From contig DWUQ01000130.1 of the NCBI GenBank assembly GCA_019120675.1, positions 1-25,743 on the forward strand: a stretch of DNA of 25,743 nt, given 5' to 3'. The notes beneath the pieces were generated by a model. It did no database searches. It worked only from the letters and a program-made list of their open reading frames with translations, and was not told where the DNA came from. The position numbers were made by a program, and so were the translations under genes. The DNA is from Candidatus Paenalcaligenes intestinipullorum (GTDB taxonomy: Bacteria > Pseudomonadota > Gammaproteobacteria > Burkholderiales > Burkholderiaceae_B). Shown here in pieces: positions 14,835 to 23,224 of this stretch (position 1 is its first letter; each line of letters begins with the position of its first letter).

Positions 14835-16229
14835 ATGAATACCATGAAAACTGCTCAAGCTTGGCACCATGAGCTGGTGGCCGCTTTACGCCTAGGCTCG
14901 CCTTTAATTCTGACTAATTTAGCACAAGTGGCCTTACTCACAACGAATATTGTTTTTTTAGGCCGTATAGGTAAACAAGAGCTTGCAGCCGCATCGCTGG
15001 CGGGCAGCTTGTATCAGGCTTGCATGATCTTTAGCTTGGGGCTGGTCTCGGCCACGATACCTATGTTGGCACACAGCTTGGGCAAGGAGCACACGAATTT
15101 TGCTGAAGTGCGCGACATCATTCGTCATGGCTTTTTGACCGCTGGGCTTATTTGCTTACCCTTTTGGTTGTTGTTGTGGAATATTGAGCCGTTGCTGCTG
15201 GCGATGGGGCAAAACCCCGACACCGCTGCCTTAGCCAAAGATTACACCCACGTTTTGCAGTGGGGCTTATTGCCGTATTTAGGTTATATCGTTTTGCGGT
15301 CCTTATTGGCAGCCGTAGAGCGTCCCTTTTGGACATTATGGATCGCCATAGCCGCTATTTTTTTAAATATGTTGTTGGGTTGGGGCTTAAGCTTTGGTCA
15401 TTTTGGCCTGCCTGCGCTTGGCTTACGCGGCCCAGCCTTCGCTACCGTTACGTCTAGCATTTTTATGTTTGCCGCTATGATTGTGCTGGTGCAACGCCAC
15501 CCCTTTTTTAAAGCCTTTGAGGTGTTTCAAAATTGGTGGCACGTTGGGTGGCCGCGTTTAAAGGCCTTATTGCAGTTAGGTGTGCCAATTGCGATTACCT
15601 TTACCTTAGAAACCTTGGTTTTTTACGCGGCGGTATTAATGATGGGCACCATTGGAGATACCGCTTTGGCAGCGCACGCGATTGTGATTCAGCTGTGCGC
15701 AATTTCTTATATGTTCCCTTTAGGCTTTGGGCAAGTGGCTACGATTCGTGTTGGGCGAGCGGTCGGTCGTGCTGAGCCCATCGCGGCCACTCAAGCGGGT
15801 TGGGTCTCGTATGCCCTAGGTGTGGGGTGCATGGCGATCGCGGCCCTCTTGATGTGGTGGATACCGGATCGGCTCATTGGTTTTTTTATTAATGTGCACG
15901 CGCCAGAAAACCGTGCCGTACTCATTACCGCAACACACTTTATCTTTTTTGCTGCCCTCTTCCAGCTCACCGATGGGGCTCAGGCGGTTGCTGCCGGCAT
16001 GTTGCGCGGTTTGTACGACACGCGTGTACCGATGGTGCTGGCGTTAATTGGTTACTGGGTAATTGGGGTGCCCGTGGGAGCTCTGCTCGCTTTTGGCTTT
16101 GACTTCGAGGGTGTAGGGATTTGGATGGGGCTAGTGTGTGGCTTGACTGTGGTGGCAGTGTTGATGACGTTGCGCTGGGTGCGCTTTAGCCGTCGCTTGC
16201 GGGCTCGCTCGTATATTAATGGTCATTAA
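14835..16229 (+). CDS. MATE family efflux transporter (NorM-like)
   Basis: Inner-membrane exporter of 464 residues with about twelve membrane helices. The start LGSPLILTNLAQVALLTTNI and the mid-protein repeat LLQLGVPIAITFTLETLVFY are the two homologous halves of MATE transporters. DGAQAVAAGMLRGLYDTRVP is the typical late motif. Members export cationic drugs, dyes or metabolites in exchange for Na+ or H+; the substrate here is unknown. It is divergent from the copper pair. The first ATG is used; a second in-frame ATG lies nine bases on. An AGGA lies rather far (12 bases) upstream. Confidence 0.9.
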   Translation: MNTMKTAQAWHHELVAALRLGSPLILTNLAQVALLTTNIVFLGRIGKQELAAASLAGSLYQACMIFSLGLVSATIPMLAHSLGKEHTNFAEVRDIIRHGFLTAGLICLPFWLLLWNIEPLLLAMGQNPDTAALAKDYTHVLQWGLLPYLGYIVLRSLLAAVERPFWTLWIAIAAIFLNMLLGWGLSFGHFGLPALGLRGPAFATVTSSIFMFAAMIVLVQRHPFFKAFEVFQNWWHVGWPRLKALLQLGVPIAITFTLETLVFYAAVLMMGTIGDTALAAHAIVIQLCAISYMFPLGFGQVATIRVGRAVGRAEPIAATQAGWVSYALGVGCMAIAALLMWWIPDRLIGFFINVHAPENRAVLITATHFIFFAALFQLTDGAQAVAAGMLRGLYDTRVPMVLALIGYWVIGVPVGALLAFGFDFEGVGIWMGLVCGLTVVAVLMTLRWVRFSRRLRARSYINGH

Positions 16230-16255
16230 CCTACGCCCTATTTTCATTCAAGAAA

Positions 16256-16288
16256 AGGGTGTAAAGCTTTACAAAAACCTTACACCCT
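16256..16288 (-). terminator. Terminator of ddh
   Basis: A perfect 9-base stem, AGGGTGTAA (16256-16264) / TTACACCCT (16280-16288), with a 15-base loop. On the minus strand it is followed by TTTTCTTG. It lies between the convergent MATE and ddh genes, ten bases after the ddh stop. Confidence 0.75.
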
Positions 16289-16297
16289 GCGAGTCAG

Positions 16298-17284
16298 TTA
16301 GAGCAATTCGGCTCGAAGCTCGGCAGGCGTTTTGGCCGATAACAAACCTGGTGCAATATCGTATAAGGTTTTGGCCCCAACATCACGCTGCTGGCTCAGG
16401 CGATAAGTGGCCCGTGCGTAGGCCACCAGCACGCTTGAGGTGAACTCGGGGTTGCTGTTAAGCGTTAAGGAAAACTCCAGCACTTGATCCGTACCGGCAC
16501 CCGACTGACCACTGCGAATCACAAAGCCGCCATGTGGCATAGCGCTGTGGTTGGCGCGCAGCTCATCCTCACTAATGAAATGCACCGTGGTGTCATAGTC
16601 CGCAAAGTAGTGCGGCATGGTCACAATGCGCTCGCGCACTTGCGCCTCATCGGCGCCGGATTCTAAAACCACATAGCACTCTCGACGGTGTTTTTCCCGG
16701 GTGCTGAGATCTGGACGCTCGCCTTGGCGCACACGGTTCATGGCGTCTTCGACGGGTAAGGTGTACTGCACCCCCGCTTTGACCCCTTCGACACGACGCA
16801 CCGCATCGGAGTGCCCTTGGCTAAGCCCTTTCCCCCAAAAGGTGTAGGTTTCGCCGACTGGCAATACGGCTTCGCCCAACATACGATTTAAGGAGAACAA
16901 GCCTGGGTCCCAACCAATCGCAATCACAGCGGTGGTGTGTGCTTGGCGGGCGATGGCATCCATAGCGGCAAAGTACTCGGGAATGGCTGCATGCGTATCA
17001 AAGCTGTCGACTGTATTAAACCACTGAGCCAAGGCGGGACCTTGCTCGGGCAAGTCGGATTTGGAGCCGCCACACAAAATCAACACATCGATTTGATCTT
17101 TGTGGTGCTGAGCGTCACTTAGAGCGTACACCGGTACGTCGGCATTAATGAGCTTGAGTTGCGTGGGATCGCGTCGAGTAAACACCGCCACCAGTTCCAT
17201 ATCGGGCTGCTGACTAAGCGCCAACTCTACCCCACGGCCGAGATTGCCATAGCCTGCAATACCAACACGAATTCGAGGATGCAT
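16298..17284 (-). CDS. ddh: meso-Diaminopimelate dehydrogenase
   Basis: Cytosolic NADPH enzyme that aminates tetrahydrodipicolinate straight to meso-diaminopimelate, a one-step bypass of the four-step succinylase route for lysine and peptidoglycan. The protein has 328 residues. The nucleotide-binding motif is GYGNLG (11-16). The family stretches CGGSKSDLPEQGP, NTVDSFDTHAAIPEYF, IGWDPGLFSLNRMLGEA, FWGKGLSQGHSDAVRR and MPHGGFVIRSG are all present. An AAGGA ribosome site lies seven bases before the ATG. Ddh is patchily distributed among bacteria. It follows leuE on the same strand after 55 bases, suggesting an operon that links amino acid synthesis and export. Confidence 0.92.
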   Translation of the reverse strand: MHPRIRVGIAGYGNLGRGVELALSQQPDMELVAVFTRRDPTQLKLINADVPVYALSDAQHHKDQIDVLILCGGSKSDLPEQGPALAQWFNTVDSFDTHAAIPEYFAAMDAIARQAHTTAVIAIGWDPGLFSLNRMLGEAVLPVGETYTFWGKGLSQGHSDAVRRVEGVKAGVQYTLPVEDAMNRVRQGERPDLSTREKHRRECYVVLESGADEAQVRERIVTMPHYFADYDTTVHFISEDELRANHSAMPHGGFVIRSGQSGAGTDQVLEFSLTLNSNPEFTSSVLVAYARATYRLSQQRDVGAKTLYDIAPGLLSAKTPAELRAELL

Positions 17285-17339
17285 AACGAGTCCTTTAGAT
17301 CGAAAATTTTATAAACAACTCATACTAAACAAGCCAGCG

Positions 17340-17990
17340 CTAACGAGCAAACCCCATTTGCAGTGCAAAGGTGATAAATAAAACGCCCACAGAAGCATTC
17401 GCGATTTTCACCAATCGCTGATGGCGTCTAAAACCAGCGGCCAGCCCAGCGCCCATGAAAATAAGCGCACTCAAATACAGCAGACTAAACGCTTGTAAGA
17501 TCAGACTTAGAATAAAGAATGCCCACCCGGGATGGCCTTTGCCTGGATCCACAAACTGCACAAAAAATGAAAGTAAAAACAGCATTGCCTTGGGATTGAG
17601 CAAGCTGAGCGTCAGGGCTTTTAAAAAGCGCTGTCGAAATTGATTGGCGGGCTGGGGTACTTGTTGGGGGGTAGCGCTGGGGCGTGGGCGACGCAACAGC
17701 AGCCACAAGATTTTCATTCCTAAAAAACCTAAGTAAGCAGCGCCCGCAAAGCGCAGCACCGCAAAAAGTGCGGGCAGACGCTCCAAGACGGATGAGGCTC
17801 CGAATGAGGTCAGCAATAATAATATCGAGTCGCCCAGCAAAATTCCTGTAGCGGCTTGATAGCCTGCTTTGACACCTTGATTAGCCCCTGTCGCCAACAC
17901 ATACAAAGAATTGGGTCCCGGCAAAATAATAATGATCAAGGCACCCAATATATAAGTACCTAGGTTGATAACACCCAAATGCTCAAACAC
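17340..17990 (-). CDS. leuE: LysE/RhtB family exporter, LeuE-like
   Basis: Inner-membrane amino acid exporter of 216 residues with about six helices. The start MFEHLGVINLGTYILGALII, the LPGPNSLYVLATGANQGVKAGY motif, LLNPKAMLFLLSFFVQFVDP and the C-terminal VKIANASVGVLFITFALQ closely follow E. coli LeuE (leucine efflux). The start codon is GTG, with a GGGG stretch upstream. It lies 55 bases upstream of ddh. Whether it exports leucine, lysine or another amino acid cannot be told from sequence. Confidence 0.85.
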   Translation of the reverse strand: MFEHLGVINLGTYILGALIIIILPGPNSLYVLATGANQGVKAGYQAATGILLGDSILLLLTSFGASSVLERLPALFAVLRFAGAAYLGFLGMKILWLLLRRPRPSATPQQVPQPANQFRQRFLKALTLSLLNPKAMLFLLSFFVQFVDPGKGHPGWAFFILSLILQAFSLLYLSALIFMGAGLAAGFRRHQRLVKIANASVGVLFITFALQMGFAR

Positions 17991-18074
17991 TACTTACCCC
18001 GATAAAAACCAACTGAAATTATACGCGTGCTGACTCCCCCTTTTACTCTCAGACTCTTGGTAAAGTGAAAAAAA

Positions 18075-18095
18075 GCCGGCTCACGTTGAGCCGGC
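18075..18095 (-). terminator. Terminator of the CoA-transferase gene
   Basis: A perfect GC-rich 9-base stem, GCCGGCTCA / TGAGCCGGC, with a three-base loop. On the minus strand it is followed by seven T. It lies 32 bases after the stop codon. Confidence 0.92.
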
Positions 18096-18127
18096 CAAAC
18101 CCACAAGAGATCGTTTAAGAAACAAAT

Positions 18128-19636
18128 TTAAGCAACAGCCCCCACACACAGCTGCATACTTCCCGTTTGCTCAGCTCGTAGATGCCAGCTGAATGCTTCG
18201 TCAAGCAGATGGGGGGTATGTCCGCCCTTAGCACTGGCTCTTTGAAAATAATCATTTAACTCCGCTTGAAAATTGGGATGCACGCAGTGCTCAATCACCT
18301 TACGTGCCCGCTCACGAGGCGCCAAACCACGCAGGTCTGCCAAACCGCACTCGGTGACCAAAACATCCACATCGTGCTCGCAATGATCCACATGGGACAC
18401 CATGGGCACAACACGGCTTAAGGCGCCCCCTTTTGCCAAGGACTTGGTGACAAAAATGGAGAGGTGCGCATTGCGGGCGAAGTCGCCTGAACCGCCAATG
18501 CCATTCATCATGTGGGAGCCATTCACATGTGTGGAATTTACATTGCCATAAATATCGAATTCCAGCGCCGCATTGATGGCGATCACGCCTAAGCGACGCA
18601 CCAGCTCAGGATGGTTGCTGATTTCCTGGGGTCGCAACACCACGCGCTGGCGGTAAAAATCCAGCTCGTCAAAAAACTCCTGCATTTTAGAGGCAGATAA
18701 GGTGACCGAGGAGGCTGAGGCGCTACGCAGATGCCCGCTTTTTAACAAATTAAGCGCACTGTCCTGCAACACCTCAGAGTACATGGTGAGGTCCCGAAAC
18801 GTCGACTGCGATAAGCCCTGACTGACCGAGTTAGCAATGGAGCCAATGCCTACTTGCAAAGGGAGCAATCGCGGCCCTAATCGGCCTAAAGCCACTTCCT
18901 TTTCTAAAAAAGCCACCACATGCTGCGCGATGGCATCGGTGTCAGCATCTGCGGGCAATACAGCGGAGGGGCAATCCAATTGATCCGTGATGACGATGCC
19001 TGCAATACGTGCAGGGTCCACTGGGATCGCGGACTGACCAATTCGATCTTCGGTGTTAATAATCGGTATAGGCTGCCGGTGTGGCCGCACTTGGGGCAAG
19101 TAAATATCGTGCAGGCCCTCTAAAGCTTCGGGCATGGCGATATTTAACTCGATAATAACTTGCTTAGCTTGTGCCACAAAACTGGCAGAATTGCCGACGG
19201 AGGTGCTGGGTATAATGGCCCCCGCCTCCGTAATGGCAACGGCTTCAATGACTGCAATATCGATGGGGTAAGCACCTTGAGTGCGAAGCTGCTCAGCGGG
19301 TTGAGACAAATGCACATCACTAAACAGCACGTCACCTGCGTTAATTTTTTGACGGAGTACTGGGTCCACTTGGAAAGGTGAGCGTCGTGCGATGGCACCC
19401 GCTTGCGCCATTAATCCATCGCTTTCATTTCCAAGTGAGGCCCCCGTTAGCAGGTTAAGGCCCAAGGGCTGTTGTTGCGATTTTTGCGCAAGGGCTTTGG
19501 GCAGGGCTTTGCTGTCACCTGCACGTGTAAAGCCACTCATTCCAACCGTCATGCCGGGTTGGAAAAGCTCCACCGCTTGCTCAGCGGTGATTATTTTTTG
19601 ACGTAAACCGCTATGGCGGATGCGTTGGTTGATCAT
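18128..19636 (-). CDS. Acetyl-CoA hydrolase/transferase family, succinyl-CoA:acetate CoA-transferase type
   Basis: Cytosolic enzyme of 502 residues, the usual length of the AarC/Cat1/ScpC group, which moves CoA between succinyl-CoA (or propionyl-CoA) and acetate. The glycine-rich N-terminal TVGMSGFTRAGDSKALP starts at 30. The VGIGSIANSV motif is at 262-271. The catalytic Glu lies in MYSEVLQDSAL (E288), and GIGGSGDFARN comes near 390. Its role is probably acetate or short-chain acid metabolism. The ribosome site AGGAG is six bases before the ATG and lies next to a dyad. A LysR regulator is divergent and a strong terminator follows, so the gene is monocistronic. Confidence 0.9.
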   Translation of the reverse strand: MINQRIRHSGLRQKIITAEQAVELFQPGMTVGMSGFTRAGDSKALPKALAQKSQQQPLGLNLLTGASLGNESDGLMAQAGAIARRSPFQVDPVLRQKINAGDVLFSDVHLSQPAEQLRTQGAYPIDIAVIEAVAITEAGAIIPSTSVGNSASFVAQAKQVIIELNIAMPEALEGLHDIYLPQVRPHRQPIPIINTEDRIGQSAIPVDPARIAGIVITDQLDCPSAVLPADADTDAIAQHVVAFLEKEVALGRLGPRLLPLQVGIGSIANSVSQGLSQSTFRDLTMYSEVLQDSALNLLKSGHLRSASASSVTLSASKMQEFFDELDFYRQRVVLRPQEISNHPELVRRLGVIAINAALEFDIYGNVNSTHVNGSHMMNGIGGSGDFARNAHLSIFVTKSLAKGGALSRVVPMVSHVDHCEHDVDVLVTECGLADLRGLAPRERARKVIEHCVHPNFQAELNDYFQRASAKGGHTPHLLDEAFSWHLRAEQTGSMQLCVGAVA

Positions 19637-19645
19637 GTCACACTC

Positions 19646-19679
19646 CTAATTATGCTCTTTAAGGCGAGCATATCATTAG
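19646..19679 (-). promoter_or_regulatory. Dyad in the CoA-transferase leader, next to its ribosome site
   Basis: CTAATTATGCTC (19646-19657) and GAGCATATCATTAG (19666-19679) form an imperfect inverted repeat with an eight-base centre. As DNA it could be an operator for the divergent LysR protein. As RNA it is a 12-pair hairpin whose 3' arm contains the first two bases of the AGGAG ribosome site. Confidence 0.5.
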
Positions 19680-19705
19680 GATTATGACTAAAATTGTTGT
19701 TTTGA

Positions 19706-19720
19706 ATTCCAAATAGGAAT
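19706..19720. promoter_or_regulatory. Candidate LysR-type operator (T-N11-A)
   Basis: ATTCC-AAATA-GGAAT is a perfect 15-base palindrome that fits the LysR-family T-N11-A rule. It ends six bases before the LysR start codon and covers that gene's AGGA ribosome site, as expected for autorepression. Binding is not shown. Confidence 0.45.
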
Positions 19721-19726
19721 AGCAAG

Positions 19727-20641
19727 ATGAACGTTCAAGCGTTGCGTTTTTTTCTTGAAACCGTTCGGTATGGCAGCTTCACTCAAGCCGCTGCTTACTT
19801 AGGGGTGAGCCAATCGTATGTCAGTAAGGTGATTCAGCAGTTAGAGGCCTATCTGGGCGATCAACTCTTGGTGCGTACAGGGCGTCGACTACGCTTAACC
19901 GAAAGTGGGCAGCTACTCTGGGAGCGCGGGCCGGCTTTACTAGCCCAGATTGAAGCTTTAGAAGCGGATATACGCCAAACTCAAGCTTTAAAACGAGGGG
20001 TACTGCGCTTGGGGATACCGCCGATGATTAATGTGCTGTTTACCCCTGTGCTCAAAGCCTTTTCCCAGCAATACCCTCATATTCAATTACGTTTGCATGA
20101 ACGCCCAGGGCCTGAAATTGAGGAGCTGGTGGCGCAAGGCGAGGTGGAACTGGGCTTTAGCATTTATCCGATTGCCAGTCACCTATCGCTCAACCGCTTA
20201 ACCGTGCGCTCGCATGAAGTCTGGGCGGTTGCTCAGCGTCATAGCTTCTTACCTGAGCAGACCACCAGCCTCAAGCTTAGTCAGTTAGCCGAAGTGCCCT
20301 TAATTGGCTTAAGTGAAAGCTTTGGGCTGACACGGCTGGTGCGCCGCGCCTTTGAGCAAGCCGGTTATACCCCACGCTGGGTCGCGCAAAGCAGCCAATG
20401 GGATTGGGTGCGAGCCTTAGCGTCTACAGGTTTGGGGGTGGCTATTTTACCTGAACCCTTTCTAAAGCAACTGCACGAAACGGATAATTCGATTTGCCTG
20501 CCTTTAGCGCCTGAACAGCTACGCTGGGAAGTGGTGCAACTGTGGCAAGGTGATTATTTGTCGCTGGCTGCAAAGGCGTGGTTAGAGTGCTGTGAAAGCC
20601 AATTAGGGGGCAAGTGGTTGCCAGATAACTTATGGGAATAA
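19727..20641 (+). CDS. LysR family transcriptional regulator
   Basis: DNA-binding regulator of 304 residues. The winged helix-turn-helix spans about 3-62 (LRFFLETVRYGSFTQAAAYL, then LGVSQSYVSKVIQQLEAYLG). The effector-binding domain runs from about 90 (GVLRLGIPPMINVLFTPVL). The divergent position 90 bases from the CoA-transferase gene makes that gene the most likely target. The effector is unknown; an organic acid or its CoA ester is a guess from context only. It resembles the CynR/CbbR-like broad group but I cannot place it further. Confidence 0.9.
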   Translation: MNVQALRFFLETVRYGSFTQAAAYLGVSQSYVSKVIQQLEAYLGDQLLVRTGRRLRLTESGQLLWERGPALLAQIEALEADIRQTQALKRGVLRLGIPPMINVLFTPVLKAFSQQYPHIQLRLHERPGPEIEELVAQGEVELGFSIYPIASHLSLNRLTVRSHEVWAVAQRHSFLPEQTTSLKLSQLAEVPLIGLSESFGLTRLVRRAFEQAGYTPRWVAQSSQWDWVRALASTGLGVAILPEPFLKQLHETDNSICLPLAPEQLRWEVVQLWQGDYLSLAAKAWLECCESQLGGKWLPDNLWE

Positions 20642-20644
20642 AGG

Positions 20645-20678
20645 CACCCCGCTTTGGCAGCGATACCAAAACGGGGTG
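20645..20678. terminator. Bidirectional terminator between LysR gene and ahpF
   Basis: A 13-base stem with one mismatch, CACCCCGCTTTGG (20645-20657) / CCAAAACGGGGTG (20666-20678), and an eight-base loop, between convergent genes. On the minus strand it is followed by CCTTTATT, a weak U-tract. The plus strand has none. Confidence 0.65.
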
Positions 20679-20701
20679 TCCAAACACAGTGGAGCAGAGG
20701 C

Positions 20702-22261
20702 TTAGCTTTCGACGGAACTACGAATCAAGTAGTCAAAAGCGCTGAGCGCGGCACATGCTCCCTGCCCGGCAGCAATAACAATTTGCTTGTACGGTACGGT
20801 TGTGGCGTCACCCGCAGCAAACACACCGGGGATTGAGGTTTGACCACGGTTGTCAATTTCGATTTCGCCGTATTTACTCAGCTTGATGCTGTCATTGAGC
20901 CACTCGGTATTAGGTACTAAGCCAATTTGAATAAATACCCCTTCGAGTGGGATCGTGTGACTTTCTTGGCTGGCACGGTCGGTGTAGCGTAAGCCGACGA
21001 CTTTGCTGTCGTCGCCCACAATTTCCGTGGTTTGCGCTTGCGTAATAATGTTGACGTTGGGCAAGCTACGTAATTTGCGTTGCAAGACCTCGTCAGCACG
21101 CAGCTGATCGCCATACTCAATCACCGTGACGTGTTTCACCAAGCCAGCTAAGTCGATGGCTGCTTCGACGCCTGAGTTACCACCACCAATGACGGCGACG
21201 TTTTTCCCTTTGTACAAGGGGCCATCGCAGTGCGGGCAGTAGGCCACACCACGGTTGCGATACTCAGCCTCGCCCGGGACGCCCAGCTCGCGCCAACGGG
21301 CACCCGTTGCCAAAATCACACTATTGGCTTTTAAGACCCCACCGTGATCCAGCTTAATATGAATTTGCTTACCTTCGGTGCTCAGCGACTGAGCACGCTG
21401 TAGATTCATAATATCGACATCGTAGGCTTTAACGTGCTCTTCGAGTGCCGTGGCAAATTGAGGGCCTTCGGTCTCCAGTACCGAAATGTAGTTTTCAATC
21501 GACATGGTGTCGAGCACTTGACCACCAAAGCGCTCGGCCACCACACCGGTACGAATCCCCTTGCGTGCAGCATAGACTGCCGCCGCCGCTCCGGCTGGGC
21601 CACCACCTACAATGAGCACTTCATAAGGCTCGCGTTCATTAATGGCTTGGGCCTGGGCTTCGTCATCGCCGGCGTCCAGCTTGGCCAGCAGCTCTTCGAT
21701 GCTGGCACGGCCATGATGAAAGACCTCGCCATTGAGGTACACCGCAGGCACCGACATAACTTGGCGCTCTTTGACCTCGTCTTGATTTAAAGCGCCATCA
21801 ATGGCAACAGGACGAATCCGCGGGTTGATGACCGCCATAGCGTTGAGCGCTTGCACCACATCGGGGCAGTTCTGGCAGCTGAGCGAGTAGTAAACTTCAA
21901 ATAAAAAATCACCCTGTAGGTTTTCAATGCGCTGACGCGTGGTGTCATCGACCTTAACAGGGTGACCACCCACTTGAATCAGCGCCAACACTAAGGAGGC
22001 GAACTCGTGACCCAATGGAATGCCGGCAAACTCCACACAGATATCTGTGCCCACACGTTGGATGCTAAAGGAGGGCGTACGCTTGTTGGCGTCGTGGGCT
22101 TCGCGGTATTGAATTTTTTCAGACTGAGCAACAATTTGCCCTAATAATTCGCGCAGCTCGTGAGCTTTTGCGCTGTCGTCTAGGTACGCAACGATCTCGA
22201 TAGGCTGCGTGATGTGTTCTAAGTACGCTTTAAGTTGACTCACTAAATTAGCATCTAGCAT
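20702..22261 (-). CDS. ahpF: Alkyl hydroperoxide reductase subunit F
   Basis: Flavoprotein of 519 residues that passes electrons from NADH to AhpC. The N-terminal thioredoxin-like domains carry the CQNC redox pair (C129, C132). FAD binding is at VGGGPAGAAAA (from 218), the second redox pair CPHC is at C342/C345, and the NADH-binding motif IGGGNSGVEAA comes right after. All match E. coli AhpF positions to within three residues. The start MLDANLVSQLKAYLE is standard and has AAAGGACC upstream; the frame is open 24 bases further but that part contains the ribosome site. It lies downstream of ahpC, beyond a terminator. Confidence 0.97.
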   Translation of the reverse strand: MLDANLVSQLKAYLEHITQPIEIVAYLDDSAKAHELRELLGQIVAQSEKIQYREAHDANKRTPSFSIQRVGTDICVEFAGIPLGHEFASLVLALIQVGGHPVKVDDTTRQRIENLQGDFLFEVYYSLSCQNCPDVVQALNAMAVINPRIRPVAIDGALNQDEVKERQVMSVPAVYLNGEVFHHGRASIEELLAKLDAGDDEAQAQAINEREPYEVLIVGGGPAGAAAAVYAARKGIRTGVVAERFGGQVLDTMSIENYISVLETEGPQFATALEEHVKAYDVDIMNLQRAQSLSTEGKQIHIKLDHGGVLKANSVILATGARWRELGVPGEAEYRNRGVAYCPHCDGPLYKGKNVAVIGGGNSGVEAAIDLAGLVKHVTVIEYGDQLRADEVLQRKLRSLPNVNIITQAQTTEIVGDDSKVVGLRYTDRASQESHTIPLEGVFIQIGLVPNTEWLNDSIKLSKYGEIEIDNRGQTSIPGVFAAGDATTVPYKQIVIAAGQGACAALSAFDYLIRSSVES

Positions 22262-22314
22262 GATGTTGGTCCTTTGACTAAGCAATAATAAATAAGGGCG
22301 ATGGGCTTACAAAA

Positions 22315-22336
22315 ACGCCCGGCAGCAGCCGGGCGT
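22315..22336 (-). terminator. Terminator between ahpC and ahpF
   Basis: A perfect 9-base stem, ACGCCCGGC / GCCGGGCGT, with a four-base loop. On the minus strand it runs into TTTTTG. Partial termination here would give more AhpC than AhpF, which suits their use (AhpC is needed in excess). Confidence 0.88.
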
Positions 22337-22377
22337 AGGAGTGGACCGCCTAACTGGCGATCAACGCTCGCTCGGGC

Positions 22378-22941
22378 TTAGATCTTGCCGATCAAGTCCA
22401 AAGATGGGGTGAGGGTTTTGGCACCTTCTTCCCATTTGGCTGGGCACACTTCGCCTGGGTTTTTAGCGATGTACTGAGCAGCACGTACTTTGCGTAGCAG
22501 CTCTTTGGCGTCACGGCCAATACCGTTGTCGTGCACTTCGTAGGCCTTGATTTGACCTTCGGGGTTGACGATGAAGGTACCACGTAGTGCGAGGCCTTCT
22601 TCTTCGATCAATACCTGGAAGTTGCGGGACAACTGATGGGTAGGATCGGCCAACATGGGGTACTTCACTTTACCAATGGCTTCGGACGTATCGTGCCAAG
22701 CTTTGTGAGCAAAGTGGGTGTCGGTAGACACGGAAAACACTTCAACGCCAAGCTTTTGGAACTCGTCGTAGTTGTCAGCTAAGTCTTCGAGCTCGGTGGG
22801 GCAAACGAAGGTAAAGTCGGCAGGGTAAAAGACAAACACGGACCATTTACCAGCAATGCTTTCGTTGGTGTAGTCTTTGAATTCACCATTAACAAAGGCA
22901 GTGGCTTTGAAAGGCAGGATCTGGGTGTTGATTAACGACAT
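22378..22941 (-). CDS. ahpC: Alkyl hydroperoxide reductase subunit C (2-Cys peroxiredoxin)
   Basis: Cytosolic peroxiredoxin that reduces hydrogen peroxide and organic hydroperoxides. The protein has 187 residues, as in E. coli. The peroxidatic Cys is in DFTFVCPTELEDLAD (C47), and the resolving Cys is in GEVCPAKW (C166), in the typical 2-Cys arrangement. The start MSLINTQILPFK is chosen over an upstream TTG because GGAG lies about ten bases before it, within that extension. A good promoter lies 44-72 bases upstream of the start codon. It is recharged by AhpF, encoded next. Confidence 0.97.
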   Translation of the reverse strand: MSLINTQILPFKATAFVNGEFKDYTNESIAGKWSVFVFYPADFTFVCPTELEDLADNYDEFQKLGVEVFSVSTDTHFAHKAWHDTSEAIGKVKYPMLADPTHQLSRNFQVLIEEEGLALRGTFIVNPEGQIKAYEVHDNGIGRDAKELLRKVRAAQYIAKNPGEVCPAKWEEGAKTLTPSLDLIGKI

Positions 22942-22984
22942 GCTAGGGTTCTCCAAATAATGGTTAGCAATTGACAGTGATTTC

Positions 22985-23013
22985 AGTATAGGATTTGCCT
23001 ATTGATTTGTAAA
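22985..23013 (-). promoter_or_regulatory. ahpC promoter with a dyad in the spacer
   Basis: On the minus strand, TTTACA (-35, 23008-23013) and TATACT (-10, 22985-22990) are 17 bases apart. The spacer and the edge of the -10 hold the dyad ATAGGCAAATCCTAT (22988-23002), which fits one half of the OxyR pattern ATAG-N7-CTAT. The expected second half-site at a further seven-base spacing is not present. Confidence 0.65.
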
Positions 23014-23015
23014 AT

Positions 23016-23030
23016 TGATTAAAATAATCA
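23016..23030. promoter_or_regulatory. Palindrome upstream of the ahpC promoter
   Basis: TGATTA-AAA-TAATCA is a perfect 15-base palindrome starting two bases upstream of the ahpC -35. It matches 11 of 14 defined positions of the Fur 7-1-7 consensus, so Fur or a Fur-family protein is possible, but AT-rich palindromes arise easily. Confidence 0.35.
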
Positions 23031-23224
23031 TGTCGATTGCTTTTAACTATCACAACAACAGGCTACTAAAAATCCCTTTTGTCCTGTTCATACTAGCAAT
23101 TTCTTTACGGTACACCTAGGGGTTTATCGCTATTTTTCAAGGCTTGAGTCAGCTTATGCTCAAAGCCCATAAGAAACCTACTTTTAGTTCGTTCCGTTCT
23201 GTAAGACCTCCACGCAGAATAAAT

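Noticed and set aside
22942..22956. TTG start extending ahpC by five residues
   Set aside because: The extension contains the GGAG ribosome site, and 187 residues from the ATG matches the family length exactly.
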